Assembly: GCF_019802055.1 (NCBI RefSeq) | Contig: NZ_JAHVHW010000007.1 | Span: 434,001-498,000, forward strand | Source: Ferrimonas balearica | GTDB taxonomy: Bacteria; Pseudomonadota; Gammaproteobacteria; Enterobacterales; Shewanellaceae | Direction: 5' to 3' | DNA: 64,000 bases | In this document: piece by piece, positions 8,211 to 18,479 of the stretch | How the letters are laid out: each line of letters begins with the position of its first letter | Numbering within the stretch: position 1 is the stretch's first letter | Position numbers and translations under genes: made by a program | Notes under the pieces: model-generated | What the model was told of the DNA's origin: nothing | The model's database searches: none | Seen by the model: the letters and a program-made list of their open reading frames with translations, nothing else

Positions 8211-8371
8211 ACGATGTCGCCTGGGAGCGTATTGAGCCTGTGCAGGCCCAATGGTCAGAAGTCGGGGCATCCGGGTATGGTTGCATCGACCCGCCAAGCT
8301 GCTTAAGCTAGGCCCCATTACCGCTCCGGGAGCGCAGTCCAGGAAGGCCAGAAAGCCTACTGGGCTTTTTT
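8211..8371 (+). ncRNA. Candidate structured RNA / leader ending in a terminator upstream of apt
   Basis: A -10-like TACACT at 8199-8204 is followed by about 160 bases that fold well by eye. CCT-GGAGCG (8220-8229) pairs with CGCTCC-GGG (8322-8330) as a closing stem. Inside it, ATTGAGCCT/AGGCCCAAT forms a hairpin at 8231-8252. GGGGC (8264-8268) pairs with GCCCC (8312-8316), enclosing CGGGT/ACCCG (8272-8293) and a small AGCT hairpin. A terminator follows at 8352-8371, 40 bases before the apt start codon. No open frame fits. It does not contain the conserved SRP-RNA loop. It is either a free small RNA or a transcription-attenuating leader of apt. Confidence 0.55.
8352..8371 (+). terminator. Terminator upstream of apt
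   Basis: AAAGCC pairs with GGCTTT around a short loop and runs into a T tract. It lies between the structured region and the apt start codon. Confidence 0.75.
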
Positions 8372-8411
8372 ATGGCGTGGCACAGGCCACCGAATAGAGC
8401 CGATAACTGCA

Positions 8412-8957
8412 ATGAACCAAGCATCACTGGCGCTGATCAAAGACAGCATCAAAACCATTCCCGATTACCCGAAGCCGGGTATCCTGTTCCGCGATGTGAC
8501 CTCCCTGCTGGAGGACGCAGAAGCGTTCCGTCTGTGCATCGATGTGCTGGCTGAGCATTACCAGGGCCAGGGCTTTACCAAAATCGTGGGCACTGAAGCT
8601 CGGGGCTTCCTGTTCGGTGCGCCGTTGGCTCATCAGCTGGGCCTGGGTTTTGTACCGGTGCGCAAGCCGGGCAAACTGCCCCGCGAAACCGTTGCCGAGT
8701 CCTATGAGCTGGAATACGGTCAGGACACACTGGAGATTCACATCGACGCCATTGTGCCCGGGGATAAAGTCCTGGTGATTGATGACCTGCTGGCCACCGG
8801 CGGCACCATCGACGCGACCGTCAAACTGATTCGACGCCTGGGTGGCGAGGCCACCGATGCGGCGTTCGTTATCAACCTGCCGGATCTGGGCGGTGAAGCC
8901 CGTCTGAAGGCCCTCGGCCTGAATGTCGTCACCCTGTGTGAGTTCGAAGGCGAATAA
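8412..8957 (+). CDS. apt: Adenine phosphoribosyltransferase
   Basis: The enzyme salvages adenine by joining it to PRPP to give AMP. The 181-residue sequence has the N-terminal '[16 protein letters not shown]' block, '[12 protein letters not shown]' and the PRPP-binding loop '[13 protein letters not shown]' (about residues 118-130), all typical of Apt, at the usual length. It opens the conserved apt-dnaX-ybaB-recR cluster but is separated from dnaX by a strong terminator. The upstream structured RNA may control it. Confidence 0.97.
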   Translation: MNQASLALIKDSIKTIPDYPKPGILFRDVTSLLEDAEAFRLCIDVLAEHYQGQGFTKIVGTEARGFLFGAPLAHQLGLGFVPVRKPGKLPRETVAESYELEYGQDTLEIHIDAIVPGDKVLVIDDLLATGGTIDATVKLIRRLGGEATDAAFVINLPDLGGEARLKALGLNVVTLCEFEGE

Positions 8958-8978
8958 TTCCGCGAACAGCGCAGTAAT

Positions 8979-9004
8979 AAAGCCGGGCTTAAGCCCGGCT
9001 TTTC
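8979..9004 (+). terminator. Terminator between apt and dnaX
   Basis: A perfect palindrome AGCCGGGCTTAAGCCCGGCT (8981-9000) with flanking A and T residues lies in the 111-bp gap between the two genes. Confidence 0.85.
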
Positions 9005-9068
9005 GCTCTTTAACGGGGCTGTGTTAGCATCGTTTTTTAACCTCGTCGTCCCGCTTTCAAGGAACACC

Positions 9069-11600
9069 ATGTCATATCAGGTACTGGCGCGAAAATGGCG
9101 CCCGGCCAGTTTTGATCAAGTGGTCGGTCAGGAGCATGTGCTCAAGGCCCTCACTCACGCCCTGGAGCAGAACCGTCTGCACCATGCCTACCTGTTTACC
9201 GGTACCCGGGGTGTGGGGAAAACCTCCATTGCCCGATTGCTGGCCAAGGGCCTGAACTGCGAAACCGGGATCACCGCAACCCCTTGTGGTCAGTGCAACA
9301 ACTGCCGAGAGATCAGTGAAGGCCGGTTTGTGGATCTGCTTGAGATCGACGCGGCCTCCCGTACCAAGGTGGATGACACCCGGGAGATCCTGGACAACGT
9401 CCAGTACCAGCCGGTGCGTGGGCGCTTTAAGGTCTATCTGATCGACGAAGTGCACATGCTTTCCCGCCACAGCTTTAACGCCCTGTTGAAGACGCTGGAG
9501 GAGCCGCCTCCGCATGTGAAGTTCCTGCTTGCCACCACGGACCCGCAGAAGTTGCCGGTTACCGTGTTGTCCCGCTGTCTTCAGTTCAACCTGAAAAGTG
9601 TGCCGGTGGGGCGGATCAGCGCTCACCTGGCCAAAGTGCTGGACGCGGACCAGGTGCCCTATGAGCCGGCTGCGCTGGACCTGTTGGCCCAGGCGGCGGA
9701 TGGCAGTGTCCGTGATGGCATGAGCCTGACCGATCAGGCCATTGCCCATGGCGGTGGCCAGCTTGGGCTGGCGTCGGTGCAGGCGATGCTGGGCACACTG
9801 GACAACAGCTACGCCCTGCGCCTGTTGAAAGGGCTGTCTCAGGGTGAGGTCCAGGCGCTGATGGGTGTGCTGGACGAAGTGGAAGCGTTTGCGCCGGACC
9901 ACGATGACCTGCTTAAGCAGATGTCCGCCATGCTGCATCAGGTGGCGCTGTGCCAGTTTAATGTTCGTGCCGCAGACCTGAGCGATCAGGGCGGTGAAGT
10001 GCAGGCACTGGCTCAGGCATTGGATCGTGAACAGGTTCAGCTCTGGTACCAGATGTTGACTCAGGGGCGTCAGGACCTGGCGCTGGCACCGGACCCGAGA
10101 AGCGGCTTTGAGATGGTGCTGCTGCGGGCCCTGGCGTTTGCGCCGCTGAGTCCCGCTCCACCGATGGCGGCACCTCAACCTCAGTTGGGCGCCGTGAGCG
10201 CACCGGCTACCGTCGTTTCTGAATCGGCTCCGAAGGCGGCTCCAGTTCAGCCTGCGCCAACTGCCAGCGTGGCCACTCCGACCGAGGCAACCAAGCCAGA
10301 GGTGACCAAGCCCGAGGCGGTCGTTGAACCGGCGGTGTCAGCTGATGCCTCCGCTGTGGACGAGTCGGACGAGGACGAGCAGGCGCTGGCGGATGAACAG
10401 AACGTGATTCTGGCCCAGGCCGAAGGTGCCCGTGTTGGTGACACATCGGCAGCAGCGGCACCAGCCCCGAGAGTGGATACCTCAGCCGACGCGCAAGCGA
10501 TGGCGGCAGAGCAGGCGATGATTCTGGCTCAGGCCGATTCGCAGCGTGGTGATGAGGCCGTGGAAACCCCAGCGTCAGCCGTCGAAGATGAGGATGACGA
10601 ATACCGCTCGATGATGGACTCCTACGCGGCGTTTGCGGCGCAGTCGGAGGGAGCAACGGACGTCGAGCACGCCCCAATGGGTGAGCCATCGCCTCAGCTT
10701 GTTGCGGACGCCGGGATCCAGGGGTTGCTGGAGCAGGCACTCTCCAACCATCGAAATCTGCAAACACGCCTGGACGCAGCCCAGGAGGGGGAGGTCGACC
10801 CAAAGCCGGAAACGGTGTCCCAGAAGGGCACCGCGATGCCGACGGAGCGCCCTCAACCTCAAGCTGAGTCTTCTGGGGCAGCGACAGAGGCCCCGCAGCA
10901 GGAAACGCCTCCGCCTTCACCGGCGCAAACGACAGCCGTCGCACCGGCAGTCGCTGAGCCTCAGGTGGATGATGATCCGCCGCCCTGGGTGGTGGACGAC
11001 GCTCCCCGGGTCAGCGGTCCGGCTCAGAAGCCGACAGAGATTGAACCGACGGCTCCGGCAGTGCCCGTAGCCGAAGTGATGAAGCCGGCTGCTGCGCCAG
11101 TGGCTGAGGCCGTTAAGCCAGTTACTGTTCCGCAAATGCAGGCGGCTACGGCACCGGCGTCGCAGGCCTCTGGCGTTGTGTTGGCGCCGAAGCGTGCCGT
11201 GGCAAGCAACGAAACGGACGCGTTCTGGTACCAGACCATGGCGCAACTGGGCATCGGCGCCCGGCCACGCCAACTGGCCATCAACTCCGTTATGGAGCGG
11301 GATGGCAACACCGTCCAACTGCACCTTCGCAGTGAGCAGCGACACCTCAACAGCGAGTCGGTGATCGCTCCACTGAAGGAGAGCATGGAGCGGGCCTGGG
11401 GTGAGTCGATTGAGCTGAAAATTGTGGAAGATCCACTGCCGGGCCGCGAGACGCCGCTGGAGATCCGACGCCGTCTGCACCAGGAGCGACTGGTTCAGGC
11501 GCGTGACGATCTCCTGCAGGATCCGGTGGTGCAGTGGCTACAATCGGAATTTGATGCCCGTTTGATCGAAGAGTCGGTCAGTTATCAAAACCCGGGCTAA
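9069..11600 (+). CDS. dnaX: DNA polymerase III subunit tau (clamp loader ATPase)
   Basis: The 843-residue tau subunit loads the sliding clamp and couples the polymerases. The ATG at 9069 gives the expected start '[12 protein letters not shown]'. Walker A 'GTRGVGKTS' lies near residue 45, zinc-binding cysteines follow in '[16 protein letters not shown]', and Walker B/DExx is 'YLIDEVHML'. The AAA+ and collar domains end near residue 370. A very long Ala/Pro/Glu/Gln-rich linker (about 370-710) precedes the C-terminal domain that contacts DnaE and DnaB. I see no A-AAA-AAG slippery heptamer, so production of gamma by the E. coli type of frameshift is not evident. Confidence 0.96.
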   Translation: MSYQVLARKWRPASFDQVVGQEHVLKALTHALEQNRLHHAYLFTGTRGVGKTSIARLLAKGLNCETGITATPCGQCNNCREISEGRFVDLLEIDAASRTKVDDTREILDNVQYQPVRGRFKVYLIDEVHMLSRHSFNALLKTLEEPPPHVKFLLATTDPQKLPVTVLSRCLQFNLKSVPVGRISAHLAKVLDADQVPYEPAALDLLAQAADGSVRDGMSLTDQAIAHGGGQLGLASVQAMLGTLDNSYALRLLKGLSQGEVQALMGVLDEVEAFAPDHDDLLKQMSAMLHQVALCQFNVRAADLSDQGGEVQALAQALDREQVQLWYQMLTQGRQDLALAPDPRSGFEMVLLRALAFAPLSPAPPMAAPQPQLGAVSAPATVVSESAPKAAPVQPAPTASVATPTEATKPEVTKPEAVVEPAVSADASAVDESDEDEQALADEQNVILAQAEGARVGDTSAAAAPAPRVDTSADAQAMAAEQAMILAQADSQRGDEAVETPASAVEDEDDEYRSMMDSYAAFAAQSEGATDVEHAPMGEPSPQLVADAGIQGLLEQALSNHRNLQTRLDAAQEGEVDPKPETVSQKGTAMPTERPQPQAESSGAATEAPQQETPPPSPAQTTAVAPAVAEPQVDDDPPPWVVDDAPRVSGPAQKPTEIEPTAPAVPVAEVMKPAAAPVAEAVKPVTVPQMQAATAPASQASGVVLAPKRAVASNETDAFWYQTMAQLGIGARPRQLAINSVMERDGNTVQLHLRSEQRHLNSESVIAPLKESMERAWGESIELKIVEDPLPGRETPLEIRRRLHQERLVQARDDLLQDPVVQWLQSEFDARLIEESVSYQNPG

Positions 11601-11676
11601 GCCCTTGTCCGGGACCACGGTTGCGGTAACATGTGCAGCCATTTGTGACACTTATCCAGTTGAGAGAGACCGAGAT

Positions 11677-12006
11677 ATGTTTGGTAAAGGCGGTATGGGT
11701 AACCTGATGAAGCAGGCGCAGAAGATGCAAGAGCGCATGCAGCAGGCACAAGAAGAGATCGCAACCATGGAAGTGACCGGCGAAGCCGGCGCTGGCATGG
11801 TGAAGATCACCATGAACGGTGCGCACAATGTGCGTCGTGTGGAGATCGACGAGAGCCTGATGGAAGACGACAAAGAGATGCTGGAAGACCTCATTGCCGC
11901 CGCCATCAACGACGCTGCCCGCCGGGTGGAAGAGGGTCAGAAGGCCAAGATGGCTGAAGTCACTGGTGGCATGCAGTTGCCGCCGGGTATGAAACTGCCT
12001 TTCTAA
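11677..12006 (+). CDS. ybaB: YbaB/EbfC nucleoid-associated protein
   Basis: The 109-residue DNA-binding protein is the usual companion of dnaX and recR. '[22 protein letters not shown]' opens a long helix and is followed by '[18 protein letters not shown]' (split here as two motifs of the central strand region), matching the family. YbaB dimers bind DNA as a tweezer-shaped nucleoid protein. The start at 11677 is chosen because the family always begins 'MFGKGG'. Its stop codon shares one base with the recR start (TAATG), implying coupling. Confidence 0.95.
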   Translation: MFGKGGMGNLMKQAQKMQERMQQAQEEIATMEVTGEAGAGMVKITMNGAHNVRRVEIDESLMEDDKEMLEDLIAAAINDAARRVEEGQKAKMAEVTGGMQLPPGMKLPF

Positions 12007-12605
12007 TGAAGTTCAGCCCTCGCGTTGACGAACTGATTAAGGCCCTGCAGTGCCTGCCTGGGGTGGGGCCTCGCTCCGCCCAGCGCATGACCTTCCAACT
12101 GCTTGAGCGGGACCGGGTTGCCGGTAGCCGTCTCGGCGAAGCCTTAAGTCGGGCCATGAGCGAAGTGGGGCACTGTCAGGACTGCCGGACCTTTACCGAG
12201 CAGACCCGCTGCCCCATCTGCGACAACCCCCGTCGTGCCGAAAAGGGGCAACTCTGCATCGTGGAGTCCCCGGCTGATCTGCTGGCCATCGAGTCCTCCG
12301 GTCAGTTTGATGGCCGCTACTTCGTTTTGATGGGTCACCTGTCCCCGCTGGATGGCATCGGCCCGGATGAGATCGGTCTGGACGTGCTCGACCAGATGCT
12401 GGCAGACGGTGAGTGGAAGGAGGTTATCCTGGCCACCAACCCGACCGTCGAGGGGGACGCCACGGCTCAGTACATCGCCGACATGGCCCGACAAAGGGCC
12501 ATCCGCGTCAGCCGCATCGCCCACGGCGTGCCGGTAGGTGGGGAGCTGGGCTACGTGGATGGCACCACGTTAGCGCTCTCATTCAGTGGTCGGCGCGATA
12601 TCTAA
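12006..12605 (+). CDS. recR: Recombination mediator RecR
   Basis: The 199-residue protein works with RecF and RecO to load RecA at gaps. It has an N-terminal helix-hairpin-helix ('[15 protein letters not shown]'), a four-cysteine zinc finger ('CQDCRTF' and 'CPIC', about residues 57-72), and a C-terminal Toprim domain starting at '[10 protein letters not shown]'. Length and order match the family. It ends the dnaX-ybaB-recR unit and is followed by a terminator. Confidence 0.97.
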   Translation: MKFSPRVDELIKALQCLPGVGPRSAQRMTFQLLERDRVAGSRLGEALSRAMSEVGHCQDCRTFTEQTRCPICDNPRRAEKGQLCIVESPADLLAIESSGQFDGRYFVLMGHLSPLDGIGPDEIGLDVLDQMLADGEWKEVILATNPTVEGDATAQYIADMARQRAIRVSRIAHGVPVGGELGYVDGTTLALSFSGRRDI

Positions 12606-12612
12606 GCGAATG

Positions 12613-12640
12613 AAAAAAGGCACATTTCTGTGCCTTTTTA
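12613..12640 (+). terminator. Terminator after recR
   Basis: AAAAAGGCAC pairs with GTGCCTTTTT around a short loop, a few bases after the recR stop codon. Confidence 0.88.
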
Positions 12641-12652
12641 CTTTTCCATAAC

Positions 12653-12684
12653 TTATCCACAGATAATTCCCAGCCTTATCCATT
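12653..12684 (+). promoter_or_regulatory. DnaA-box-like sites
   Basis: TTATCCACA (12653-12661) is an exact match to the DnaA box consensus and lies within the inverted repeat TTATC-CACA-GATAA. A second, weaker TTATCCATT follows at 12676-12684. They are in the gap between recR and the next gene. They could bind DnaA or titrate it, but nothing else here looks like an origin. Confidence 0.4.
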
Positions 12685-12801
12685 GTCGCTGTTCGGCGAT
12701 GGCGATAATGTGACCGCTCTTTGGCGAAAAAAAGACCGGGTTCGGCGGTGTCGGCAGTAACCGAGTCAAGCTGTTTCACTTTCCAGAATAGGGAGCGTGC
12801 G

Positions 12802-13698
12802 ATGGGCGACGAGTGGTTAGGGCAGATCATTGAAGGCGCGTACGACGCGGCGGTGGAGGGAGGCTGGTACGACTGGCTCAACACCCTGCGGCGTGCACTG
12901 GGAGGGGCAGGGGCCGTATTGGCGATGCTGCCCCGGCGTTCGGCAGCGCATCGTACGCTGCCCATTGCTTGTGGGGATCCGGGACTCTCAACGGATCGGG
13001 TCCAGTTTTACCTGAGCCAGCGCGGCGCGGATCCCTGGTACCGTCATGCCCGGCGTTGTCGGAACCAGGTGGTGCAGTTGGATGAGCAACTTCGGCGCCA
13101 TCGTCAGGAATCCACCCTGGCGGAGCTGTTTCATGTCCTGGATTGTCATTACAGCGTCGGTTCGATCCTGAGCACGGATCACGGCCATCATCTGTTGGGC
13201 TTGTACCGGTGTCAGGGTCAGAGCGACTTCTGTGCTCAGCAGCTTCTAGCGATAGAGCAGATCACCCGTCATCTTCGTCAGGCCATGGCTCTGACTCCCT
13301 TTCTCCATGAGCGCATCGGTGCCCGCCTCGATGCCTGTCAGTTGAACAGCCAAAGCACGCCCCAGGCTGTGGTTCGTGCCAACGGCACGTTGGCTTATGC
13401 TAATGCCGCCATGGAAAACTACCTGTGTGATGCCCGCACCCCCCTTCGTTTCAAGCGAGGGCGCCTGGGTGCGCGTCAGCCGTTGTTGCAAAGAATGCTG
13501 GAGCGGACACAGGCCATGGCGTGCCAGGGAAACCTACCTGATCGTCTCGGCAGTCGGCTTCCGCTCGGCCCGGACCAGGTCACCATCACCCCCACTCCCG
13601 ACAGCGTACTGTCCGGTTCCGCTCTGTGGCAAATACAACCAGCCAAAGCGGAAATTACCCCCACCCTCTTGAAAAGCGAATGGTTGGCCCCATGTTGA
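12802..13698 (+). CDS. LuxR-type regulator N-terminal module lacking the DNA-binding domain
   Basis: The 298-residue product starts at the ATG at 12802, after GGGAGCG. 'IIEGAYDAAVEGGWYDWLNTLRR' opens an alpha/beta region of the sort seen at the front of many stand-alone LuxR-type regulators. 'SQRGADPWYRHA' and a PAS-like stretch 'AVVRANGTLAYANAAMENYL' (about 195-215) follow. Such proteins normally end in a LuxR helix-turn-helix of about 60 residues. Here the frame stops at 'KSEWLAPC' without it, and no such domain is visible in the 38 bases before htpG. The family call is by pattern only. The gene interrupts the usual recR-htpG adjacency. Confidence 0.55.
   Translation: MGDEWLGQIIEGAYDAAVEGGWYDWLNTLRRALGGAGAVLAMLPRRSAAHRTLPIACGDPGLSTDRVQFYLSQRGADPWYRHARRCRNQVVQLDEQLRRHRQESTLAELFHVLDCHYSVGSILSTDHGHHLLGLYRCQGQSDFCAQQLLAIEQITRHLRQAMALTPFLHERIGARLDACQLNSQSTPQAVVRANGTLAYANAAMENYLCDARTPLRFKRGRLGARQPLLQRMLERTQAMACQGNLPDRLGSRLPLGPDQVTITPTPDSVLSGSALWQIQPAKAEITPTLLKSEWLAPC
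13668..13693 (+). promoter_or_regulatory. Sigma-32 (heat-shock) type promoter for htpG
   Basis: CTTGAA (13668-13673) is followed after 14 bases by CCCCAT (13688-13693), matching the core of the E. coli heat-shock promoter consensus in both boxes and spacing. It overlaps the end of the upstream gene and would start transcription near 13700, about 35 bases before htpG. Confidence 0.8.
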
Positions 13699-13736
13699 GG
13701 ACATCGAGGTAAATTCGTGATTTTCAGGAGAGATGC

Positions 13737-15644
13737 ATGTCCGCGCAGACCGAGACTCATGGCTTTCAAACCGAAGTTTCCCAACTGCTGAAACTGGTGA
13801 CCCACTCCCTTTACTCCAACAAGGAGATCTTTCTGAGGGAGTTGGTGTCCAACGCCGCGGACGCCGCTGATAAGCTGCGTTACAAGGCTCTGGAAAACGC
13901 TGACCTGTATGAGGGGGACGGCCAGTTGCGCGTCCGCCTGGTGGTGGATAAGGATGCCGGTACCCTCAGCGTGATCGACAACGGCATCGGTATGACCCGG
14001 GACGAGGTGATCGAGCACCTGGGTACCATCGCCAAATCCGGTACTGCCGACTTTTTTTCCCAGCTGTCCGGTGATGCAGCCAAAGACTCTCAGCTGATTG
14101 GTCAGTTTGGGGTGGGGTTCTATTCCGCCTTTATCGTTGCGGACCGTGTGACGGTGCGCAGCCGGGCTGCTGGCCATGGCCCCGATGCGGGCGTTGAGTG
14201 GATCTCCGCTGGCGAAGGCGATTTCACCGTCACCAATATCGACAAGCCCCAGCGAGGCACCGAGATCATTCTGCATCTGCGGGACGAGGATAACGAGTTC
14301 CTGGATGAGTGGCGCCTGAAGCAGATCATCACCAAGTACTCCGATCACATCTCCATCCCCGTTGAGATGTGGGAGGAGGGTACCCCTGAGCGTGAAGAGG
14401 ATGGGGAAACCATTGCGGCCACCGAAGGGCAGTGGAACGCCATCAACAAAGCCACCGCCCTGTGGACCCTGGCCAAGTCCGAGATCTCTGACGACGAATA
14501 CAAGGCGTTCTACAAGCATGTTGCGCATGATTGGGACGACCCGCTGATCTGGGCGCACAACAAGGTCGAGGGCAAGCAGGAGTACACCAGCCTGCTTTAC
14601 ATCCCCTCCAGTGCGCCGTTTGACCTCTGGAATCGAGACAACCAGCACGGCCTGAAGCTCTATGTGCAGCGCGTGTTCATCATGGATGAGGCCAAACAGT
14701 TCCTGCCTCAGTACCTGCGCTTTGTGAAGGGCCTGGTGGACTCTAACGACTTGCCGCTGAACGTGTCCCGCGAAATTCTGCAGGATTCCAAGGTAACCCA
14801 GTCCCTGCGCACCGCGTTGACCAAGCGGGCTTTGGGCATGCTGAGCAAGCTGGCCAAAGATGAGGAGGCCTACCAAACCTTCTGGAACCAGTTTGGCACC
14901 GTCCTCAAAGAGGGCCCTGCAGAGGACATGGGGAACAAAGAGGCCATTGCCAAACTGCTGCGCTTTGCATCGACCCACACTGATGAAGCGGCAGCCACCG
15001 TCAGCCTCGAGCAGTATGTTGAGCGGATGAAAGCCGGTCAGGACAAGATCTACTACATCGTGGCCGACAGCTTTAACGCCGCGAAAAACAGCCCTCACCT
15101 GGAGCTGCTGCGTAAAAAGGGCATTGAGGTATTGCTGCTGTCCGAGCGCATTGACGAGTGGTTGATGAGCCATCTGACCGAGTTTGACGGCAAGCCGCTG
15201 GTCTCCGTGACCCGCGGTGATCTGGGTCTGGATGACCTCTCCGATGAGGAGAAGGCGGAGCAGGAGAAGCAGGAAGAAGCCTCCAAGCCACTGCTTGAGC
15301 GCTTTGAGTCCAGCCTCGGTGAGAAGGTGAAAGCGGTGAAGGTGTCCCACCGTCTTACCGACACTCCGGCCTGCATCGTGGCGGACGAGCACGATATGTC
15401 CAGCCAGATGATCAAGCTGATGCAGGCGGCCGGCCAGCCGGTACCGGAAGTGAAGCCGGTATTTGAGCTGAACCTGGAGCATCCGCTGGTGATGAAGCTG
15501 GCGGATGAGCAGGACGATGCGCGTTTCGACAGCTGGGCCCAGCTGCTCCTTTCTCAGGCCACTCTGGCGGAGCGGGGCAGTCTGGAAGACCCGTCCGAGT
15601 TTGTCAGCCAGCTTAACGCCCTTTGGCTGGAACTCAGCCGCTAA
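13737..15644 (+). CDS. htpG: Chaperone protein HtpG (Hsp90)
   Basis: The 635-residue bacterial Hsp90 refolds client proteins with DnaK. The GHKL ATPase domain carries '[15 protein letters not shown]', '[13 protein letters not shown]', 'SGTADFF' and '[12 protein letters not shown]' in the first 130 residues. The middle domain has '[18 protein letters not shown]' with the catalytic 'NVSREILQ' arginine loop (about residues 335-345), and a C-terminal dimerisation domain follows. Length fits the family. AGGAGAG provides the ribosome site and a heat-shock type promoter precedes the gene. Confidence 0.98.
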   Translation: MSAQTETHGFQTEVSQLLKLVTHSLYSNKEIFLRELVSNAADAADKLRYKALENADLYEGDGQLRVRLVVDKDAGTLSVIDNGIGMTRDEVIEHLGTIAKSGTADFFSQLSGDAAKDSQLIGQFGVGFYSAFIVADRVTVRSRAAGHGPDAGVEWISAGEGDFTVTNIDKPQRGTEIILHLRDEDNEFLDEWRLKQIITKYSDHISIPVEMWEEGTPEREEDGETIAATEGQWNAINKATALWTLAKSEISDDEYKAFYKHVAHDWDDPLIWAHNKVEGKQEYTSLLYIPSSAPFDLWNRDNQHGLKLYVQRVFIMDEAKQFLPQYLRFVKGLVDSNDLPLNVSREILQDSKVTQSLRTALTKRALGMLSKLAKDEEAYQTFWNQFGTVLKEGPAEDMGNKEAIAKLLRFASTHTDEAAATVSLEQYVERMKAGQDKIYYIVADSFNAAKNSPHLELLRKKGIEVLLLSERIDEWLMSHLTEFDGKPLVSVTRGDLGLDDLSDEEKAEQEKQEEASKPLLERFESSLGEKVKAVKVSHRLTDTPACIVADEHDMSSQMIKLMQAAGQPVPEVKPVFELNLEHPLVMKLADEQDDARFDSWAQLLLSQATLAERGSLEDPSEFVSQLNALWLELSR

Positions 15645-15660
15645 ACTACCCATATCGCCC

Positions 15661-15689
15661 CAGCCCCGCTTTGGCGGGGCTGTCTGTTT
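15661..15689 (+). terminator. Hairpin between htpG and cnoX
   Basis: CAGCCCCGC pairs with GCGGGGCTG around TTTG. Only a broken T tract follows, so termination may be partial. Confidence 0.6.
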
Positions 15690-15700
15690 ACGAGAACGCC

Positions 15701-16549
15701 ATGCAAGAACTTATCTTTGACGTCAACGCCCAGAACATTCAGCAACTGGTTGAGGCCTCCATGACCCGCCCGTTGGTGCTGAACTTCTTCTCACCTCAGG
15801 CACCCGAGTGTCAGAGCGTCTCCCAGGTTCTGGTCGGGGAAGCCCAGCGTCGCGCTGGCCAGTTTGTATTAGGTAACGTGAATTGCGATACCGAGATGGA
15901 TCTGGCCCAGTATTTCCGCATTCAGGCGCTGCCGACAGTGCTGATCCTGGTGAAAGGCCAGCCGGTGGATGGGTTTGCTGGCCCGCAGCCCCCGGAGATG
16001 ATCGCCCAGGTGTTGCAGAAGCACCTGCCTGCGGCCTGGGAACTGAAACTCCAGGAAGCGGCTCCGCTGCTGGAAAGCAAAGCCTACGACCAGGCGTTGC
16101 CTATCCTGCGCGACGCGCTGGCTGAGGAGGCCAATGCGGCCACCCGGCTGGCACTGGCGGAGGCTCTGTTGGGACTGAAGCGTGCCGAGGAGGTGGAGCC
16201 TCTGCTGGCGGAAGTGGGGCTGGCGGATCAGGACAGCCGTTATCAGAGCCTGAAAGCCCAGTTGCAACTGCTAAAAGAGTCGGCGGATACGCCTGAGATT
16301 CGGGCACTGCAGGCCCAGTTGGAGGCGGAGCCGGACAACCAGGGGCTGGTGGTCGAGCTGGCGGTGCAGTTGCACCAGGCGGGTCGTAATGAGGAGGCGC
16401 TGGACAGCCTGTTTGGTTTGCTGCGCCAGCAGATGGATGCGGCCAATGGTGATGCCCGCTCCACCTTCCTCGATATCGTCAATGCGTTGGGCTCAGCGGA
16501 CCCGGTTGCCAGCAGCTATCGACGCCGATTCTATGGGCTTCTTTACTAA
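15701..16549 (+). CDS. cnoX: Chaperedoxin CnoX (thioredoxin-like plus TPR)
   Basis: The 282-residue protein combines an N-terminal thioredoxin fold (about 1-110) with C-terminal TPR-like helices. CnoX holds unfolding proteins during hypochlorous acid stress and hands them to chaperones. At the thioredoxin active site the sequence reads 'SPQAPECQS': the first Cys of CxxC is Ala and only the second Cys remains, as expected for a holdase with little oxidoreductase activity. 'LPTVLILVKGQPVDGF' holds the cis-Pro. The ATG at 15701 is preferred over longer starts that lack a ribosome site. Its place beside htpG and adk matches E. coli-type clusters. Confidence 0.9.
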   Translation: MQELIFDVNAQNIQQLVEASMTRPLVLNFFSPQAPECQSVSQVLVGEAQRRAGQFVLGNVNCDTEMDLAQYFRIQALPTVLILVKGQPVDGFAGPQPPEMIAQVLQKHLPAAWELKLQEAAPLLESKAYDQALPILRDALAEEANAATRLALAEALLGLKRAEEVEPLLAEVGLADQDSRYQSLKAQLQLLKESADTPEIRALQAQLEAEPDNQGLVVELAVQLHQAGRNEEALDSLFGLLRQQMDAANGDARSTFLDIVNALGSADPVASSYRRRFYGLLY

Positions 16550-16620
16550 ATTCGAGGTAATCGTCGGATTTTCCACCAAAGCCTAACGGGCCGCCTCTTC
16601 ACATGGGTGGCCGGGTATGA

Positions 16621-17316
<696 letters not shown>

Positions 17317-17331
17317 TTTCTGAGCAGTGTG

Positions 17332-17360
17332 AAAAAGGCTTCCTTCGGGAAGCCTTTTTT
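17332..17360 (+). terminator. Terminator after adk
   Basis: AAAAAGGCTTCC pairs with GGAAGCCTTTTTT around a TTCG loop. Confidence 0.93.
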
Positions 17361-17466
17361 GTGATCGGGTCAACCGTTAAATCCGTGAGAGGCTCACTGT
17401 TTTGTTGCGTGATCTGATGCTAGTCTTGCTGCGTATTCACGGACAAACAACAGCTTAGATAACGAC

Positions 17467-18435
17467 ATGGACCAATCCCAATTTGGTGTGCTGCTGGTTA
17501 ACCTCGGCACCCCCTGCAAACCAACCCCCCACTGCGTTCGCTGTTTCCTGAAACAGTTTCTGAGTGACCAACGGGTGGTGGATCTGCCCCGCTGGCAGTG
17601 GTGGCCCATTCTGAATGGCATCATTCTTAACACCCGTCCCAAGCGCGTCGCCAAGGCCTACCAGTCGATCTGGAGTGAAGGCGGCTCACCGCTCAAGGTG
17701 ATCTCCGAAGCGCAGCGAGACGCGCTGGAAGCCCAGTTGGGCGTGCCGGTGGCTCTGGGCATGACCTACTGCCGTCCCTCCATTCGAGAAGGGTTGGATG
17801 CGCTGGAAGCCAAGGGCGTGGACAAGGTAGTGGTGCTGCCGCTGTTTCCCCAGTACTCCTGCTCCACCACAGGTGCTGTGGTGGACGCCATTGGCAACGC
17901 GGTGAAGCTGAAGCGCTCCATGCCGGAACTGCGCATTGTGCGGGATTATCATGATCACCCAGCCTACATCCGTGCGCTGGCGGACAGTGTCAAAGCGCAC
18001 TGGGCGGAACACCCTCGCGGAGACAAGCTGTTGGTCTCCTTCCACGGTGTACCGGAACGCTTCATTACCGAAGGAGATCTCTACCGGGAGCACTGTGAGC
18101 GCACCGCCGCCAAGCTGGCGGAAGCTCTGGAATTGAATGAATCCCAGTGGCAGATCTGCTTCCAGTCTCGTTTTGGCAAGGAGCCGTGGTTGCAGCCCTA
18201 TACCGATGAGACCCTGGAAGCGCTGCCGAAGCAGGGCGTCAAGGCGGTGGACATTATCTCCCCGGCGTTCTCAGTGGATTGCCTTGAGACCCTGGAAGAG
18301 CTGGCCATCGAAGGTAAAAGCGAGTTTCTGGAAGCGGGCGGTGAGCGCTACGAGTTCATCCCCTGCCTCAATGCTCAGGAAGACCACATCGCCATGATGG
18401 TTGAGCTGGTAAAGCAGCACAGTCAGGGCTGGTAA
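17467..18435 (+). CDS. hemH: Ferrochelatase
   Basis: The 322-residue enzyme inserts Fe2+ into protoporphyrin IX, the last step of heme synthesis, at the inner face of the membrane. Diagnostic segments are 'GVLLVNLGTPCKPTP' at the start, 'LPLFPQYSCSTTGAV', 'LVSFHGVPERFI' with the catalytic His, and 'CFQSRFGKEPWLQPYTDE'. Glu in 'SVDCLETLEELA' completes the active site. The order adk-hemH is conserved. It shares a bidirectional terminator with the efflux operon. Confidence 0.97.
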   Translation: MDQSQFGVLLVNLGTPCKPTPHCVRCFLKQFLSDQRVVDLPRWQWWPILNGIILNTRPKRVAKAYQSIWSEGGSPLKVISEAQRDALEAQLGVPVALGMTYCRPSIREGLDALEAKGVDKVVVLPLFPQYSCSTTGAVVDAIGNAVKLKRSMPELRIVRDYHDHPAYIRALADSVKAHWAEHPRGDKLLVSFHGVPERFITEGDLYREHCERTAAKLAEALELNESQWQICFQSRFGKEPWLQPYTDETLEALPKQGVKAVDIISPAFSVDCLETLEELAIEGKSEFLEAGGERYEFIPCLNAQEDHIAMMVELVKQHSQGW

Positions 18436-18450
18436 ACCCAAACGAAAAAG

Positions 18451-18476
18451 AAAACCGGCCCAAGGGCCGGTTTTTT
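18451..18476. terminator. Bidirectional terminator between hemH and efflux operon
   Basis: AAAACCGGCC-CAAG-GGCCGGTTTT followed by further T residues on the plus side and an A-rich 5' flank serves both convergent units. Confidence 0.9.
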
Positions 18477-18479
18477 GGT

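Noticed and set aside
8211-8371. SRP (4.5S) RNA
   Set aside because: The position near dnaX is suggestive, but the conserved GGAAG-containing tetraloop region is not present on either strand.
9069-11600. Programmed frameshift producing DnaX gamma
   Set aside because: No run of A residues of the needed type followed by a hairpin was found in the gene; only tau is supported.
12653-12684. Replication origin
   Set aside because: Only one good and one weak DnaA box are present, without an AT-rich unwinding region or the usual origin genes.
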